From NCBI GenBank assembly GCA_964364225.1, contig CAYIKP010000008.1, positions 1 through 42,102 on the forward strand: a stretch of 42,102 nt of DNA, written 5' to 3'. Origin of the DNA: 12-FULL-44-12b sp964364225 (GTDB taxonomy: Bacteria; Patescibacteriota; Minisyncoccia; Phycocordibacterales; Zambryskibacteraceae). Both the position numbers and the translations under genes were made by a program. Position 1 is the first letter of the stretch. Every line of letters starts with the position of its first letter. Below the pieces are notes generated by a model. That model saw only the letters and a list, made by a program, of their open reading frames with translations, was not told the origin of the DNA and did not search any database. Positions 7,816-16,450 of the stretch are shown here, in pieces.

Positions 7816-9231
7816 CTATATTTTCTTCAATAAAACAGCTTTGAGTTGTTCTGGGTTTATTTTACCCTTACTCTTTTTCATCCCCTGCCCTATTAAAAAT
7901 TGAAGCGCGTTTTCTTTACCTCCCTTAAACTCTGCCACAATTTTTTCATTTTCATTAATAATTTCCATAACAACGCTTTCAATAAAACTTTCATCAGTAG
8001 TTTGGAATAATCCTTCTCTGTCTGCAACGTCACTGGCCTCTCCCCCCTCTTTTGCCATTACAGCGAGAATATCTTTTGCACCCCTTGAATTAATCTTTCC
8101 GTCTGAAATGAGCTTGATTAGATTTCTAAATTGTTCGGAATTTATGTTTTTCCAAATGTTTGCATTTTCTTTAGATAAAGCCTGAAAATCAGATAATAGA
8201 TAATTAGAAGACAAGTTAGCTATGCCACTATCCCCCTTTACTACATCATCAAAAAAATTTGCTATTTTTATATCAAAAACTAACTGCTTGGCGGTCTCTT
8301 CCTTTAAACCTAGCTTCTTATATCTTTCCTCTCTCTCCCAGGGCAACTCTGGCAATTCTTTTTTTATGTTTTTTTCATCGAAACCATCTATTTCACTTAT
8401 ATATAACTTTGGTAGGTCTGGGTCTGGAAAATATCTATAGTCTTTGGCCTCCTCCTTACTTCTTTGGCTAAAGGTTGTTCCTTTCGCCTCATCCCAACCC
8501 CTTGTCTCTTGCATAACCCTCTCCCCGGCCAAAATAAGCTCCTCGTGTCTCTTTAACTCATACGCAATTGCTTTTTCTACTGATTTAAATGAATTTAAAT
8601 TTTTTACCTCTACTTTAGTACCAAATTCTTTCGGATCGGTTGAAACAGATATATTGGCCTCAACACGCATTTCCCCTTTCTCCATATTTGCTTCAGCAAT
8701 ACCTAAATATTGAAGAAGAAGCTGTAGAGACCTCGCAAAATTTCCCGCAGTTTCTGCATTATAAATGACTGGCTCTGTAACAAGCTCCATTAATGGAATT
8801 CCAGACCTATTAAAGTCAACAAGACTATCTTCTCCTTTGTCGTGTTGAGAACGTGCAGTATCTTCTTCCAAGTGCACTCTTGTGATTTTTATTCCGGAAA
8901 GTTCACCACCTTCAATTAAGGGATGTTTGTATTGACTTATCTGGTAACCCTTAGGAATGTCTGGGTAAAAATAATTTTTTCTGTCCCACTCTGTAAAATT
9001 TGCAATTTTTGCTCCAACTGCAACACCTAATTTCAAAACTGATTTTACTGCCTCTTTATTTAAAACTGGGAGCGAGCCTGGGTAGCCCATGCATACAGGA
9101 CATATGTTTATATTGGGTCGTATTTCGTCTGGATCATTCTTACAATCACAAAAACACTTCGTTTTAGTATTTAGTTCAGCGTGTATTTCTAGACCAATTC
9201 TAGGGTAAAAAGTTGTCTCACTAGCTTCCAT
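7816..9231 (-). CDS. gatB: Aspartyl/glutamyl-tRNA amidotransferase subunit B
   Basis: GatB is the kinase and tRNA-binding subunit of GatCAB, which turns Glu-tRNA(Gln) (and often Asp-tRNA(Asn)) into the amide form in the cytoplasm. The 471-residue product begins with the family hallmark YPRIGLEIHAELNTKTKCFC, has the paired cysteines of the zinc site (CFCDC and CPVC), the NYFYPDIPKGYQISQY segment and the TGEMRVEAN-like motif GEMRVEANISVS. The C-terminal YqeY-like helical domain (about 320-471) is present and the length is normal. It follows obgE directly (TAA|ATG) in the secA operon. gatA and gatC are not in the window. The TATAAT just before it lies in obgE code and may be chance. Confidence 0.95.
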   Translation of the reverse strand: MEASETTFYPRIGLEIHAELNTKTKCFCDCKNDPDEIRPNINICPVCMGYPGSLPVLNKEAVKSVLKLGVAVGAKIANFTEWDRKNYFYPDIPKGYQISQYKHPLIEGGELSGIKITRVHLEEDTARSQHDKGEDSLVDFNRSGIPLMELVTEPVIYNAETAGNFARSLQLLLQYLGIAEANMEKGEMRVEANISVSTDPKEFGTKVEVKNLNSFKSVEKAIAYELKRHEELILAGERVMQETRGWDEAKGTTFSQRSKEEAKDYRYFPDPDLPKLYISEIDGFDEKNIKKELPELPWEREERYKKLGLKEETAKQLVFDIKIANFFDDVVKGDSGIANLSSNYLLSDFQALSKENANIWKNINSEQFRNLIKLISDGKINSRGAKDILAVMAKEGGEASDVADREGLFQTTDESFIESVVMEIINENEKIVAEFKGGKENALQFLIGQGMKKSKGKINPEQLKAVLLKKI

Positions 9232-10200
9232 TTAGGGCATTATACCTTCAAAAACTTTCTCTTCAATAAGCTTTTTGAGCCTGAAAATTAGGTCCTTATC
9301 TAAAATACTCACGAAAGCGGTATCTTTTCCCAAAACCTCCCTTTTCTCTTCAACCTCTGAAATATCTACTAAATCCGTTTTTGTTAATAAAATAATTTTC
9401 GGAAGTTTGGTTAAGTTGCCATCAAAGCTTTCAAGTTCATTATTTAAAATATTGTATGAATCTAAGACATCTTCCGTATCGGAAGAAATACAATAAAGAA
9501 TAAGTTTCGTTTTTTGAATATGTTTTAAAAAATTGTGTCCCAATCCCTTACCCGTATGGGCTCCTTCAATTAATCCCGGAATATCCGCAACAACAACTTT
9601 ACCCATTACCCCTAGATTTGGTTCGATTGTGGTGAAAGCGTAATCAGCCACCTTTGCTTTTGAGCTAGTCAAAGCGTTTAGTAAACTCGTTTTTCCCGCA
9701 TTCGGAAAACCAACTAATCCAACATCAGCAATAATCCTTAAATCTATTTTAAAGTCAGCCTCTTCACCATGTTTTCCTTTTGTGCTTTTTGTAGGCGTTC
9801 TATTTATTGAACTTTTAAACCTCTCATTTCCCAAACCGCCCTGCCCCCCTGATAAAATCTTTGTCTTCTCTCCAATAACATTTAATTCTATGATTTTCTT
9901 TGTACTCAGATTTTCAACAATTGAACCAACAGGAATTTGAATCGTTATATCTTCCCCTCTTTTTCCTGAACGGCTTTTATTACCGCCCTTGTCTCCATTT
10001 TCTGCAGTAAATTCTTTTACATTTCGATATTTTAAAAGCACACTCATGTCCGATACTGTCTCAACATAAACATCCCCACCATTACCACCATCTCCGCCGG
10101 CTGGACCCATAAACTCCTTTCCTTTTTCATGGAGCCATAAAACAACCCCATTTCCCCCCTTACCAGCCTTTGCATGAATTGTGATTTGATCTATAAACAT
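9232..10200 (-). CDS. obgE: Ribosome-assembly GTPase Obg
   Basis: Obg/CgtA binds the large ribosomal subunit and links assembly to nucleotide levels. The 322-residue protein has the Gly-rich N-terminal Obg fold (residues 1-158, with GKGGNG, GPAGGDGGNGGDVY and the KGKHGEE segment) and then the G domain: G1 GFPNAGKTS, G3 DIPGLIEGA, G4 TKTD. It ends after the G domain, so the variable C-terminal OCT domain is absent, as in many reduced genomes. It lies between the MYG1-like gene (1-nt gap) and gatB (no gap). No SD is visible. Confidence 0.95.
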   Translation of the reverse strand: MFIDQITIHAKAGKGGNGVVLWLHEKGKEFMGPAGGDGGNGGDVYVETVSDMSVLLKYRNVKEFTAENGDKGGNKSRSGKRGEDITIQIPVGSIVENLSTKKIIELNVIGEKTKILSGGQGGLGNERFKSSINRTPTKSTKGKHGEEADFKIDLRIIADVGLVGFPNAGKTSLLNALTSSKAKVADYAFTTIEPNLGVMGKVVVADIPGLIEGAHTGKGLGHNFLKHIQKTKLILYCISSDTEDVLDSYNILNNELESFDGNLTKLPKIILLTKTDLVDISEVEEKREVLGKDTAFVSILDKDLIFRLKKLIEEKVFEGIMP

Positions 10201-10201
10201 A

Positions 10202-11185
10202 TTAGTTTTCCAGTGCTTTTTTAGCTAAAGAGATGGCCCCTTCTTTTGAATCGGCTACGGCCAAAAAAAGATTTTTGTGGCAAAAAAATGCGCCCTTTAT
10301 TCCCGAAACTTCTGACAAATCTTCCATGGTCTTTCCTGACCAGCTCGCTGGAAAACTTGCCCTAATTTCAAAAGAATTTATATTTTTTCTAACCGCCTTA
10401 ACATTCCACAGGCCTTTATTTAGAGACGGGTAAACTACAAATAACGGCTCTGGTTTTTCGGCCATTGTTCTCCCCCAAGCTAGGTGCTTATCAAGCACAA
10501 TTATTTTTTTATCTTCTGACTGAAGATATATATCTTCAACAATTTCCCCTTCTTCAATTATTTTAGCAATCTTTTTTTTCTCTCTGACAATCAAGTCCTT
10601 TGCCATACTAACCACTCTGTGAAAAATTAAATCCACCTCTTCATCGCTAACATTTTGGTCAATCCAATATGAATAAAGATAATCAGAAATAGTGTATGGC
10701 CTTATGTCTTCAAAAATTGAGCTGGAGATTTCTACGCCATTATCGAGTGCGTCAATAAACATTACTAACTTTTCTTCAATTATTTTAGCTACATCAACAT
10801 TTTCAGATACTTGATCGCCATACTCCTTCCAAACCAGTCCGAATGATGCATATGGTATTCCATTTTGTCTTTTTCCCGCACCGCCAGTTTGGTGGTGATC
10901 AAAGCGCTTTTTTTCTGGATCATATATACCACCAACATCAATAGCATAATCTGCATCTGAAATAACTTTTGGGTCGCGGGTACGAACAACCGTATATTCA
11001 CTTTCTGGTGGTAAAGAAAGAATAATTGTTGCCACAGCAAAAACATCATCGGCATGAAAAGAGCTGTTGTGTGTAACTATNNNNNNNNNNNNNNNNNNNN
11101 NNNNNNNNNNNNNNNNNNNNNNNNNNNNNNNNNNNNNNNNNNNNNNNNNNNNNNNNNNNNNNNNNNNNNNNNNNNNNNNNTTCAT
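10202..11185 (-). CDS. MYG1-family (UPF0160) protein, interrupted by scaffold gap
   Basis: The sequence after the gap starts IVTHNSSFHADDVFAVA and continues VVRTRDP, DYAIDVGGIYDPEKKRFDHHQ and the C-terminal half typical of MYG1 proteins, a family related to DHH phosphoesterases with reported 3'-5' RNA exonuclease activity in eukaryotes. The His/Asp metal-site residues (THN, HADD, DHH) are visible. The start codon is most likely ATG at 11185, one base after the secA stop. It is followed at once by 100 N and then by the conserved I-V-T-H-N, which normally lies only a few residues from the start. The printed length is therefore not real. Its function in CPR is unknown. Confidence 0.85.
   Translation of the reverse strand: MXXXXXXXXXXXXXXXXXXXXXXXXXXXXXXXXXXIVTHNSSFHADDVFAVATIILSLPPESEYTVVRTRDPKVISDADYAIDVGGIYDPEKKRFDHHQTGGAGKRQNGIPYASFGLVWKEYGDQVSENVDVAKIIEEKLVMFIDALDNGVEISSSIFEDIRPYTISDYLYSYWIDQNVSDEEVDLIFHRVVSMAKDLIVREKKKIAKIIEEGEIVEDIYLQSEDKKIIVLDKHLAWGRTMAEKPEPLFVVYPSLNKGLWNVKAVRKNINSFEIRASFPASWSGKTMEDLSEVSGIKGAFFCHKNLFLAVADSKEGAISLAKKALEN
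11081..11180. other. Scaffold gap of 100 N
   Basis: Exactly 100 N, the usual placeholder for a join of unknown length. On the secA side the sequence ends with the start ATGAA of the MYG1-like gene, and on the other side it resumes at the code for its conserved N-terminus, so the true missing sequence could be very short. Confidence 0.95.
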
Positions 11186-11186
11186 T

Positions 11187-13664
11187 CTATTTTTTTACAG
11201 ACAATCTCTGATGCTCTTCTGTATTCAAAAGTCCACATTTCTTATATTTTTTGCCAGAACCACAAGGACACTCATCATTTCTACCCACTCCCGTAGTAGA
11301 TGATGGCGTAAGAATACTCTCTGCCACGGGCAAATTAGGAGCCAAGGGGGGCATTGGAACGGTCTCTGAAATCAATCCTATATGTGGCATTAATCTTTTT
11401 ATTTCTTCTGACATACCAAATTCCATATCTTTATATAGTCGTAAACCCTCTTTTTTGTACTCTACTAAGGGATCTCGTTGACCATACGCACGCAAATTCA
11501 CAGAACCACGCAAATAATCCATCGCCTCCAAATGATCCACCCAAAATGTGTCTATTGTTTGAAGAATTAGGAGTCTCGCATTGTGATAAAAATTTTCACC
11601 TATTTTTGAAACTAGGTCTGATTTTATTTTTTCATATGTATCTAAGCCATCTAAATAAACATTTTTTAGATAATTTTCTATAGCATCAAACCCCTCCACT
11701 AAGACTACCCTCCTCCTTTCGTATATTGTTTTCCTTTGGTGATTCAAAACATCATCAAATTCCAGAACGTGTTTTCTGGCATCAAAATGAAGTCCCTCTA
11801 TTTTTTCTTGGGCTTTTTCAAGAGACCTGCTTATCATTTTATTCTCTATTGGCTCATCCTCAGCCATACCGAGGCGCCCCATCATATTTTTTACCGTATC
11901 CGAAGCAAAAACCCTCATCAAATCATCTTCCATAGATACAAAAAATTGTGTTTCCCCCGGATCTCCCTGACGGCCAGAACGCCCTCGAAGCTGGTTATCA
12001 ATTCTTCTAGCTTCGTGTCTCTCTGTACCTAAAACAAAAAGCCCACCTACACTTTTTATTTTTTCATAAGACTCTTCGGTATTTGGATTGCCACCAAGTT
12101 TGATGTCCACTCCACGGCCCGCCATGTTTGTCGCAATTGTCACGGCTCCTGGTTTTCCAGCTTGAGCAATTATCTCTCCCTCTTTTTCGTGATTTTTAGC
12201 GTTAAGCATTGTGTGTGGAACCCCCTCTTGTGTTAAAAACGCGCCAAGTAACTCATTTTTTTCTATTGAAACTGTGCCAATCAATACTGGTTGACCTTTT
12301 TGGTGTAGCTCTTTTACTTTTTTTGCTACTGCTTTAAATTTTCCTTTCTCGGTTTGGAAGATAAGATCAGTACTATCCTTTCTCACAATTTGCCTATTTG
12401 GAGTTATAACCACCGTCTCAAGGCCGTAAACTTTATAAAACTCCTCTCTTGAAGTGGCGGCGGTGCCTGTCATTCCAGAAAGTTTTTCATACATCCTAAA
12501 ATAATTTTGGTAAGTAATAGATGCATAGGTGCGAGATTCTTCTCTCACCCTTACCCCCTCTTTAGCTTCTATTGCTTGATGCAAGCCCTCTGACCAACGA
12601 CGCCCCGGCTGAATCCTGCCAGTAAATTCGTCCACGATTAATATTTCACCATCTTTAACAACATAGTTTTTATCTTTTTTATAAAGCGCCTCTGCTCTAA
12701 CCGCAGTTTCTAAGTGGTGCACATATTTTATTCCCTTGTCTGTATATATATTTCCTACTCCAAGAATTTTTTCTGTCTTCTCAATACCTGCATCTGTCAT
12801 TTGTATAGCTCGCTGTTTCTCATCAATGGTGAAATCTGTGTCTCCAACCATTTTTTTAGCAATATGAGAAAAGGTGTCATAAAGCTTTTCTGAATCTCCG
12901 GAGGCTGCAGAAATAATAAGGGGTGTACGTGCCTCATCTATAAGAATCGAGTCAATTTCATCAACAACCGCGTAATAAAAGCCTCGTTGTCTTAACATAT
13001 TTGGATTGCTTTCTAAATTATCTCTAAGATAATCAAATCCAAATTCGCTATTTGTTCCATAAGTAATATCTGCATCGTATGCGTCTTTTCTAGAAACTGG
13101 TCTCAAGAATTCATTTTCAACATGGAATGAACCAAGTTCATCTCTTTTTGCATCATCACTTATATTTGTGTGTTTCGGATCGTATATAAATGAAGAATCG
13201 TGCGTAATAACACCAACAGACATTCCTAGCGCGTTATATACTTGCCCCATCCATACCGCATCTCTTTTAGAAAGATAGTCGTTCACTGTCACCACATGTA
13301 CTCCTTTTCCTAAAAGTGAATTTAAATACACCGGACTTGTCGCAACAAGAGTTTTTCCTTCTCCAGTTTTCATTTCAGAGATATTTCCCCAATGCAGTAT
13401 TGCTCCGCCAGCAATCTGCACATCAAAATGCCTTTGACCCAAAGTTCTTTTTGAAGCCTCTCTGGCTAATGCGAAAGCTTCGGGCATTATTGAATCTAAA
13501 GTTTCTCCAGATTTTACCCTTTCTTTAAATTCTTCAGTCTTTTCCTTTAACTCATTATCATTTAAGGACTTAAAGCTATCTTCTAGGAAATTGACCTTCT
13601 TTACTATTTCAGGGGTCTTGGCAAGGACGATTTCCCCTCTATCTTTGGTTAAAAATTTGAACAT
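11187..13664 (-). CDS. secA: Preprotein translocase ATPase SecA
   Basis: SecA drives secretion of unfolded proteins through SecYEG. The 825-residue product shows the N-terminal RFDVQ-like motif RHFDVQIAGGAILH, Walker A MKTGEGKTLVAT, Walker B VDEIDSILIDEARTPLIIS, the C-terminal helicase motifs MAGRGVDIKLGG and DNQLRGRSGRQGDPG, and the zinc-binding end CPCGSGKKYKKCG. The length is normal. It is the first gene of the secA - MYG1-like - obgE - gatB operon. A TATAAT box 8 nt before ATG points to a leaderless or near-leaderless mRNA. Confidence 0.97.
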   Translation of the reverse strand: MFKFLTKDRGEIVLAKTPEIVKKVNFLEDSFKSLNDNELKEKTEEFKERVKSGETLDSIMPEAFALAREASKRTLGQRHFDVQIAGGAILHWGNISEMKTGEGKTLVATSPVYLNSLLGKGVHVVTVNDYLSKRDAVWMGQVYNALGMSVGVITHDSSFIYDPKHTNISDDAKRDELGSFHVENEFLRPVSRKDAYDADITYGTNSEFGFDYLRDNLESNPNMLRQRGFYYAVVDEIDSILIDEARTPLIISAASGDSEKLYDTFSHIAKKMVGDTDFTIDEKQRAIQMTDAGIEKTEKILGVGNIYTDKGIKYVHHLETAVRAEALYKKDKNYVVKDGEILIVDEFTGRIQPGRRWSEGLHQAIEAKEGVRVREESRTYASITYQNYFRMYEKLSGMTGTAATSREEFYKVYGLETVVITPNRQIVRKDSTDLIFQTEKGKFKAVAKKVKELHQKGQPVLIGTVSIEKNELLGAFLTQEGVPHTMLNAKNHEKEGEIIAQAGKPGAVTIATNMAGRGVDIKLGGNPNTEESYEKIKSVGGLFVLGTERHEARRIDNQLRGRSGRQGDPGETQFFVSMEDDLMRVFASDTVKNMMGRLGMAEDEPIENKMISRSLEKAQEKIEGLHFDARKHVLEFDDVLNHQRKTIYERRRVVLVEGFDAIENYLKNVYLDGLDTYEKIKSDLVSKIGENFYHNARLLILQTIDTFWVDHLEAMDYLRGSVNLRAYGQRDPLVEYKKEGLRLYKDMEFGMSEEIKRLMPHIGLISETVPMPPLAPNLPVAESILTPSSTTGVGRNDECPCGSGKKYKKCGLLNTEEHQRLSVKK

Positions 13665-13672
13665 GTGGAGAG

Positions 13673-13678
13673 ATTATA
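13673..13678 (-). promoter_or_regulatory. -10 box of secA
   Basis: TATAAT on the minus strand ends 8 nt before the secA ATG. The transcript would start at or within about 2 nt of the start codon, so no SD can be used. Confidence 0.6.
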
Positions 13679-13767
13679 CCGCACACTTACTTTCATGTCC
13701 TTGCTCTGTTGAGCCATATAAATAGAACAAAATTATCAATTTTTATACTCTTACCAAAAGACAAAGT

Positions 13768-13805
13768 AAAACACCCCCCACTTGAGTACAAGTGGGGGGT
13801 GTTTT
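13768..13805 (-). terminator. Strong hairpin terminator of the small basic gene
   Basis: A perfect 17-bp stem (13768-13784 with 13789-13805, core CACCCCCCACTTG) with a 4-nt AGTA loop lies 10 nt after the stop of the 30-residue basic protein. The stem ends in A/T tracts on both sides, so it could act in both directions. It isolates the small gene from the secA promoter. Confidence 0.85.
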
Positions 13806-13814
13806 AGAACAAGT

Positions 13815-13907
13815 TTATCTTCGGCTCTTCTTTGCTGCTTTTCTCTTCTTTGCAGGCTTCTTTGCCTTAGACTTCTTTGCTACCTTGCGGCGCTTTTTTG
13901 CTGCCAT
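13815..13907 (-). CDS. Very small Lys/Arg/Ala-rich basic protein (30 aa)
   Basis: The frame from ATG 13907 to TAA 13817-13815 encodes 30 residues: the N-terminus is MAAKKRRKVAKKSKAKK and the C-terminus RKAAKKSRR. More than half of the residues are Lys or Arg, the rest mostly Ala with a few Ser, Pro and Val. This resembles histone H1 or Hc1-like tails and would bind nucleic acid without a fold; chromatin or ribosome binding is inference. Support for a real gene comes from its own terminator just downstream, a TATAGT -10 box 14 nt before the ATG and a perfect palindrome at the promoter. No SD is visible. It is a single-gene transcript between secA and the ligase gene. Confidence 0.7.
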   Translation of the reverse strand: MAAKKRRKVAKKSKAKKPAKKRKAAKKSRR

Positions 13908-13921
13908 AATTTTTGGTTTGC

Positions 13922-13927
13922 ACTATA
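13922..13927 (-). promoter_or_regulatory. -10 box of the small basic gene
   Basis: TATAGT on the minus strand ends 14 nt before ATG 13907. The 16-bp palindrome at 13935-13950 lies in the spacer/-35 region just upstream. Confidence 0.5.
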
Positions 13928-13934
13928 TGTTAGA

Positions 13935-13950
13935 GAACACTCGAGTGTTC
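13935..13950. promoter_or_regulatory. Perfect 16-bp palindrome, likely operator
   Basis: GAACACTCGAGTGTTC is a perfect inverted repeat without spacer, starting 8 bp upstream of the -10 box of the small basic gene. Its place between -10 and -35 suggests binding of a dimeric repressor or activator. It does not fit the E. coli LexA box (CTGT-N8-ACAG) nor the Gram-positive one, which has only four bases between GAAC and GTTC. No second copy was noticed in the window. Confidence 0.55.
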
Positions 13951-14023
13951 ATGAAAATTTTACTTTCCATTAGACACGTCTTCTCTAACAATTTTGTAAC
14001 AAACTTATTTTTGTACTAACTTT

Positions 14024-14067
14024 ATTTTGTACGGTTCCGTAAAAACGGAAGTGGGATCGCACAAAAT
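14024..14067. other. Interrupted hairpin of unknown role
   Basis: Outer arms ATTTTGT (14024-14030) and ACAAAAT (14061-14067) enclose an inner stem TTCCGT-AAAA-ACGGAA. It lies downstream of the ligase gene and upstream of the small basic gene. There is no clear U-tract, so it could be a structured RNA, a weak terminator or a protein site. The rest of 13951-14174 holds no gene that I can support. Confidence 0.35.
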
Positions 14068-14130
14068 GATTTCGACCTATAATTAATTATGAGACATAAA
14101 AACTTTTATAAATGTTGCAATGCGCACAAG

Positions 14131-14157
14131 TGTGGATAACTAAAAAATCAAAAAAAT
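14131..14157 (+). repeat. Dispersed motif with DnaA-box core, copy 2
   Basis: TGTGGATAACTAAAAAATC followed by AAAAAAAT matches the motif at 6885-6911. The core TGTGGATAA is a perfect complement of the DnaA box TTATCCACA. It sits 20-45 nt downstream of the stop codon of the ligase gene, in an AT-rich stretch. Confidence 0.4.
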
Positions 14158-14174
14158 AAAAACTTTGTAAAAAA

Positions 14175-16352
14175 TTATTGAGAAATTTTTCCTTGTCTTA
14201 TTTGTTCTATATAACTATCAGCAGTGGCTTTATAATCTGGTCTTAAACTCCCAACAATATTAAGTACTGATATTGCATTTTCTTTTTCACCAATTTGTAA
14301 ATAAGCTGCGGCAAGAGAAATATAAGTATTCACATCGTTAGGCCTTTTTTCAATTCTTATTTTTAAAATATTTATAACTTCTTTTATCTTCTTTAAATCA
14401 ACGAGCGCGCCCAAAAGACGGTCATCAAAAAGCAAACCTTCCTGGTCTTTTACACTAGAGAGAAGCTTTTGAGACTCAACACTATTTCCTGCATACATAT
14501 ACATAACCGCTAGGTTTACAAGAGCATCTCCGTTGTTTTTCTCAAGCTCATAAGCAGTTTTCATTGAATTAATTGCGCTTTGATAGTCTCCCTTTAACAA
14601 ATATGCACGCCCTTCTTCCATATAAACAAATTGTTTCTTTGGCATTAATTCTTTGGCTGCCTGTAATTGAACAAGGGCTTGTTCCGGTAAACTCATTTGT
14701 ACAAGAGCAGACGCAAAAAGAATTCTGTACCTGCCATCTTGAGGCGCCATTTTAATTTGTTTATCCATTTCACTAGTCAAAAAGTTAAAATAATCTTGTT
14801 TTATTTTATTATCTGTTGCTTGTGAAGCTGGGTTTGAAAGTGCAATCACTTGCTCTCTTGCTTCACCGTCTCCAATGGTGTGAAGATTTATTGCGTTTTG
14901 ATATCTTTTAATTGCTTCAGGAATATTATTTTGTTGTGATGCTTTTAGTCCTTCAATTATTTCCGTACCTGCATTCATCGGTTTCCAAATACCAAAATAC
15001 AGAGAAAAAATTAATGCGATTGAAAATATTGCAGGAATAACTCTTTTTGTTCCTTCACCAAATTCAATATCTTCTATTCGGTCCCAATTTTTATTTGATC
15101 TTGAGTGCAAATAGGCCAAGAAAGAAACAAAATAAATATAGCTAATATTGTTATCAAAAAGAAAGATACTTTGGAAAAGATAAGCCGCTAAAAGGCCTGT
15201 GATAATTGCAGAGCTTTCTCCTTTGTACTCATCATTATCTTCTTTATCATTAAATGCTTTCCAAAGAGCTGATAGGCACAAAAGTAAATAAAGCCCACCA
15301 CCAATAAATCCTCCTGCTATGAGCCAATCTAGAGGAGCACTATGCGCCCTATCAAACCAAGGTTCTTGTGCATACATTCTTGGGTCATAGTATTTGTTGA
15401 AAACATAATTAAAACTCTCAATCCCCCAACCAAATACTGGTCTATCTGCAATTCCCTTAAACGCCATTGGCCATACAAAATATCTACCTTGAGTTTTAAA
15501 CTCATTAAATGAAAGGTCAGAAAAACGAGTAAGAACTGGGCTATTTTTAACAAGGGCCGTATTTCTAATAAAGAAGAAACCGGCTACTAAAATAGCAAGA
15601 GTTACAATTGTAATAACTCCAGCTTTTTTTATTTTTCCTTCGCCTTTAAAAGCTAAAATAAGGGCCATTAAGATAAGCCCACCAAACAAACCCAAAATCG
15701 CCCCTCTTGTGGCGGTGTGATAAAGAACAAAAAGTTGAGCTAAACCAGCTAAACCATATAAAGCTCGTAGCCATACTTTTTTCTCATGAGCAAAAAGAAA
15801 AAGGGTGATAAAAAAAGAAAATAATAGATAGACGGCCAAATAAGCTGCATTCCCCAGTGTGCCGTCAACACGAACTCCTCCCTGATTAATTTGTAATTTG
15901 CCAGCTAATTGGAAAAAAGCATAAACACACATAATGGCTGAAGTGAATACGGCCCCCTTCCACCAACCGCGCCAATTTTTTATCTCTCTAAGTACACTTC
16001 CCATAACAACAAACAATAAAAACAAGTGGAGAAGGGTTATATAGCCATCCATTCTCTCAAAGTTGGACCAGAAACTTTTAAAAGGATTTGGAGAAAGGGC
16101 GGTAGAAATTGCCATAGAAGCAACAAACAAAGTGAATATGGTCATAAGCCATGATTTCTTTGGTCGATAGGTGGGGTCGTTAACAGCGAGAAATATCCAA
16201 GTCACAAAAATTATCTCAACAATAATTCTAAAAAAATAAGCCTTGCCTGTTATGAATGGAAATAGAAATGAGGAGGCAATAAAAAATGGAGTTAAAAGAA
16301 GCGCAAAAAGCCCTGTAAAAATCACGCCCTTCGTAATGGTGTTATCCTGCAT
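14175..16352 (-). CDS. O-antigen ligase-like polysaccharide protein with C-terminal TPRs
   Basis: The 725-residue protein has about ten or more membrane segments in the first 460 residues and then a soluble C-terminal domain (about 475-725) of tetratricopeptide-like repeats (for example ALVQLQAAKELMPKKQFVYM and AINSMKTAYELEKNNGDALV). The membrane part has the Wzy_C/WaaL family signatures: the HTATRGAILGLFGG loop and a large loop with GWGIESFNYVFNKYYDP and RAHSAPLDWLIAGG. Such proteins transfer lipid-linked glycan to an acceptor or polymerise it at the outer face of the membrane; in a single-membrane CPR cell the acceptor may be protein. It is read away from the flippase and glycan genes. A TATATT box ends 7 nt before the ATG. 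Confidence 0.85.
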   Translation of the reverse strand: MQDNTITKGVIFTGLFALLLTPFFIASSFLFPFITGKAYFFRIIVEIIFVTWIFLAVNDPTYRPKKSWLMTIFTLFVASMAISTALSPNPFKSFWSNFERMDGYITLLHLFLLFVVMGSVLREIKNWRGWWKGAVFTSAIMCVYAFFQLAGKLQINQGGVRVDGTLGNAAYLAVYLLFSFFITLFLFAHEKKVWLRALYGLAGLAQLFVLYHTATRGAILGLFGGLILMALILAFKGEGKIKKAGVITIVTLAILVAGFFFIRNTALVKNSPVLTRFSDLSFNEFKTQGRYFVWPMAFKGIADRPVFGWGIESFNYVFNKYYDPRMYAQEPWFDRAHSAPLDWLIAGGFIGGGLYLLLCLSALWKAFNDKEDNDEYKGESSAIITGLLAAYLFQSIFLFDNNISYIYFVSFLAYLHSRSNKNWDRIEDIEFGEGTKRVIPAIFSIALIFSLYFGIWKPMNAGTEIIEGLKASQQNNIPEAIKRYQNAINLHTIGDGEAREQVIALSNPASQATDNKIKQDYFNFLTSEMDKQIKMAPQDGRYRILFASALVQMSLPEQALVQLQAAKELMPKKQFVYMEEGRAYLLKGDYQSAINSMKTAYELEKNNGDALVNLAVMYMYAGNSVESQKLLSSVKDQEGLLFDDRLLGALVDLKKIKEVINILKIRIEKRPNDVNTYISLAAAYLQIGEKENAISVLNIVGSLRPDYKATADSYIEQIRQGKISQ

Positions 16353-16359
16353 ACATGAA

Positions 16360-16365
16360 AATATA
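16360..16365 (-). promoter_or_regulatory. -10 box of the ligase-like gene
   Basis: TATATT on the minus strand ends 7 nt before ATG 16352, the spacing expected for a leaderless mRNA. Confidence 0.45.
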
Positions 16366-16433
16366 TCTCATTAATTAATAAATGTATACTTTTTCTCCTT
16401 TTGATAATGAATAGAAAAAGCCCTCAATTTTGA

Positions 16434-16439
16434 TACAAT
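16434..16439 (+). promoter_or_regulatory. -10 box of the flippase gene
   Basis: TACAAT ends 11 nt before ATG 16451, leaving a leader of only about 4-5 nt. This supports ATG 16451 over the TTG at 16430, which would lie upstream of the predicted transcript start. Confidence 0.5.
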
Positions 16440-16450
16440 TCGAAAACCTT

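Noticed and set aside
9233..9245. TATAAT box before gatB as a true promoter
   Set aside because: It lies wholly in the last codons of obgE (GGT ATA ATG CCC TAA); the operon order explains expression. Kept only as a possibility.
13935..13950. LexA/SOS box
   Set aside because: The spacing of the half sites fits neither the E. coli nor the Gram-positive consensus, and the gene is not a repair gene.
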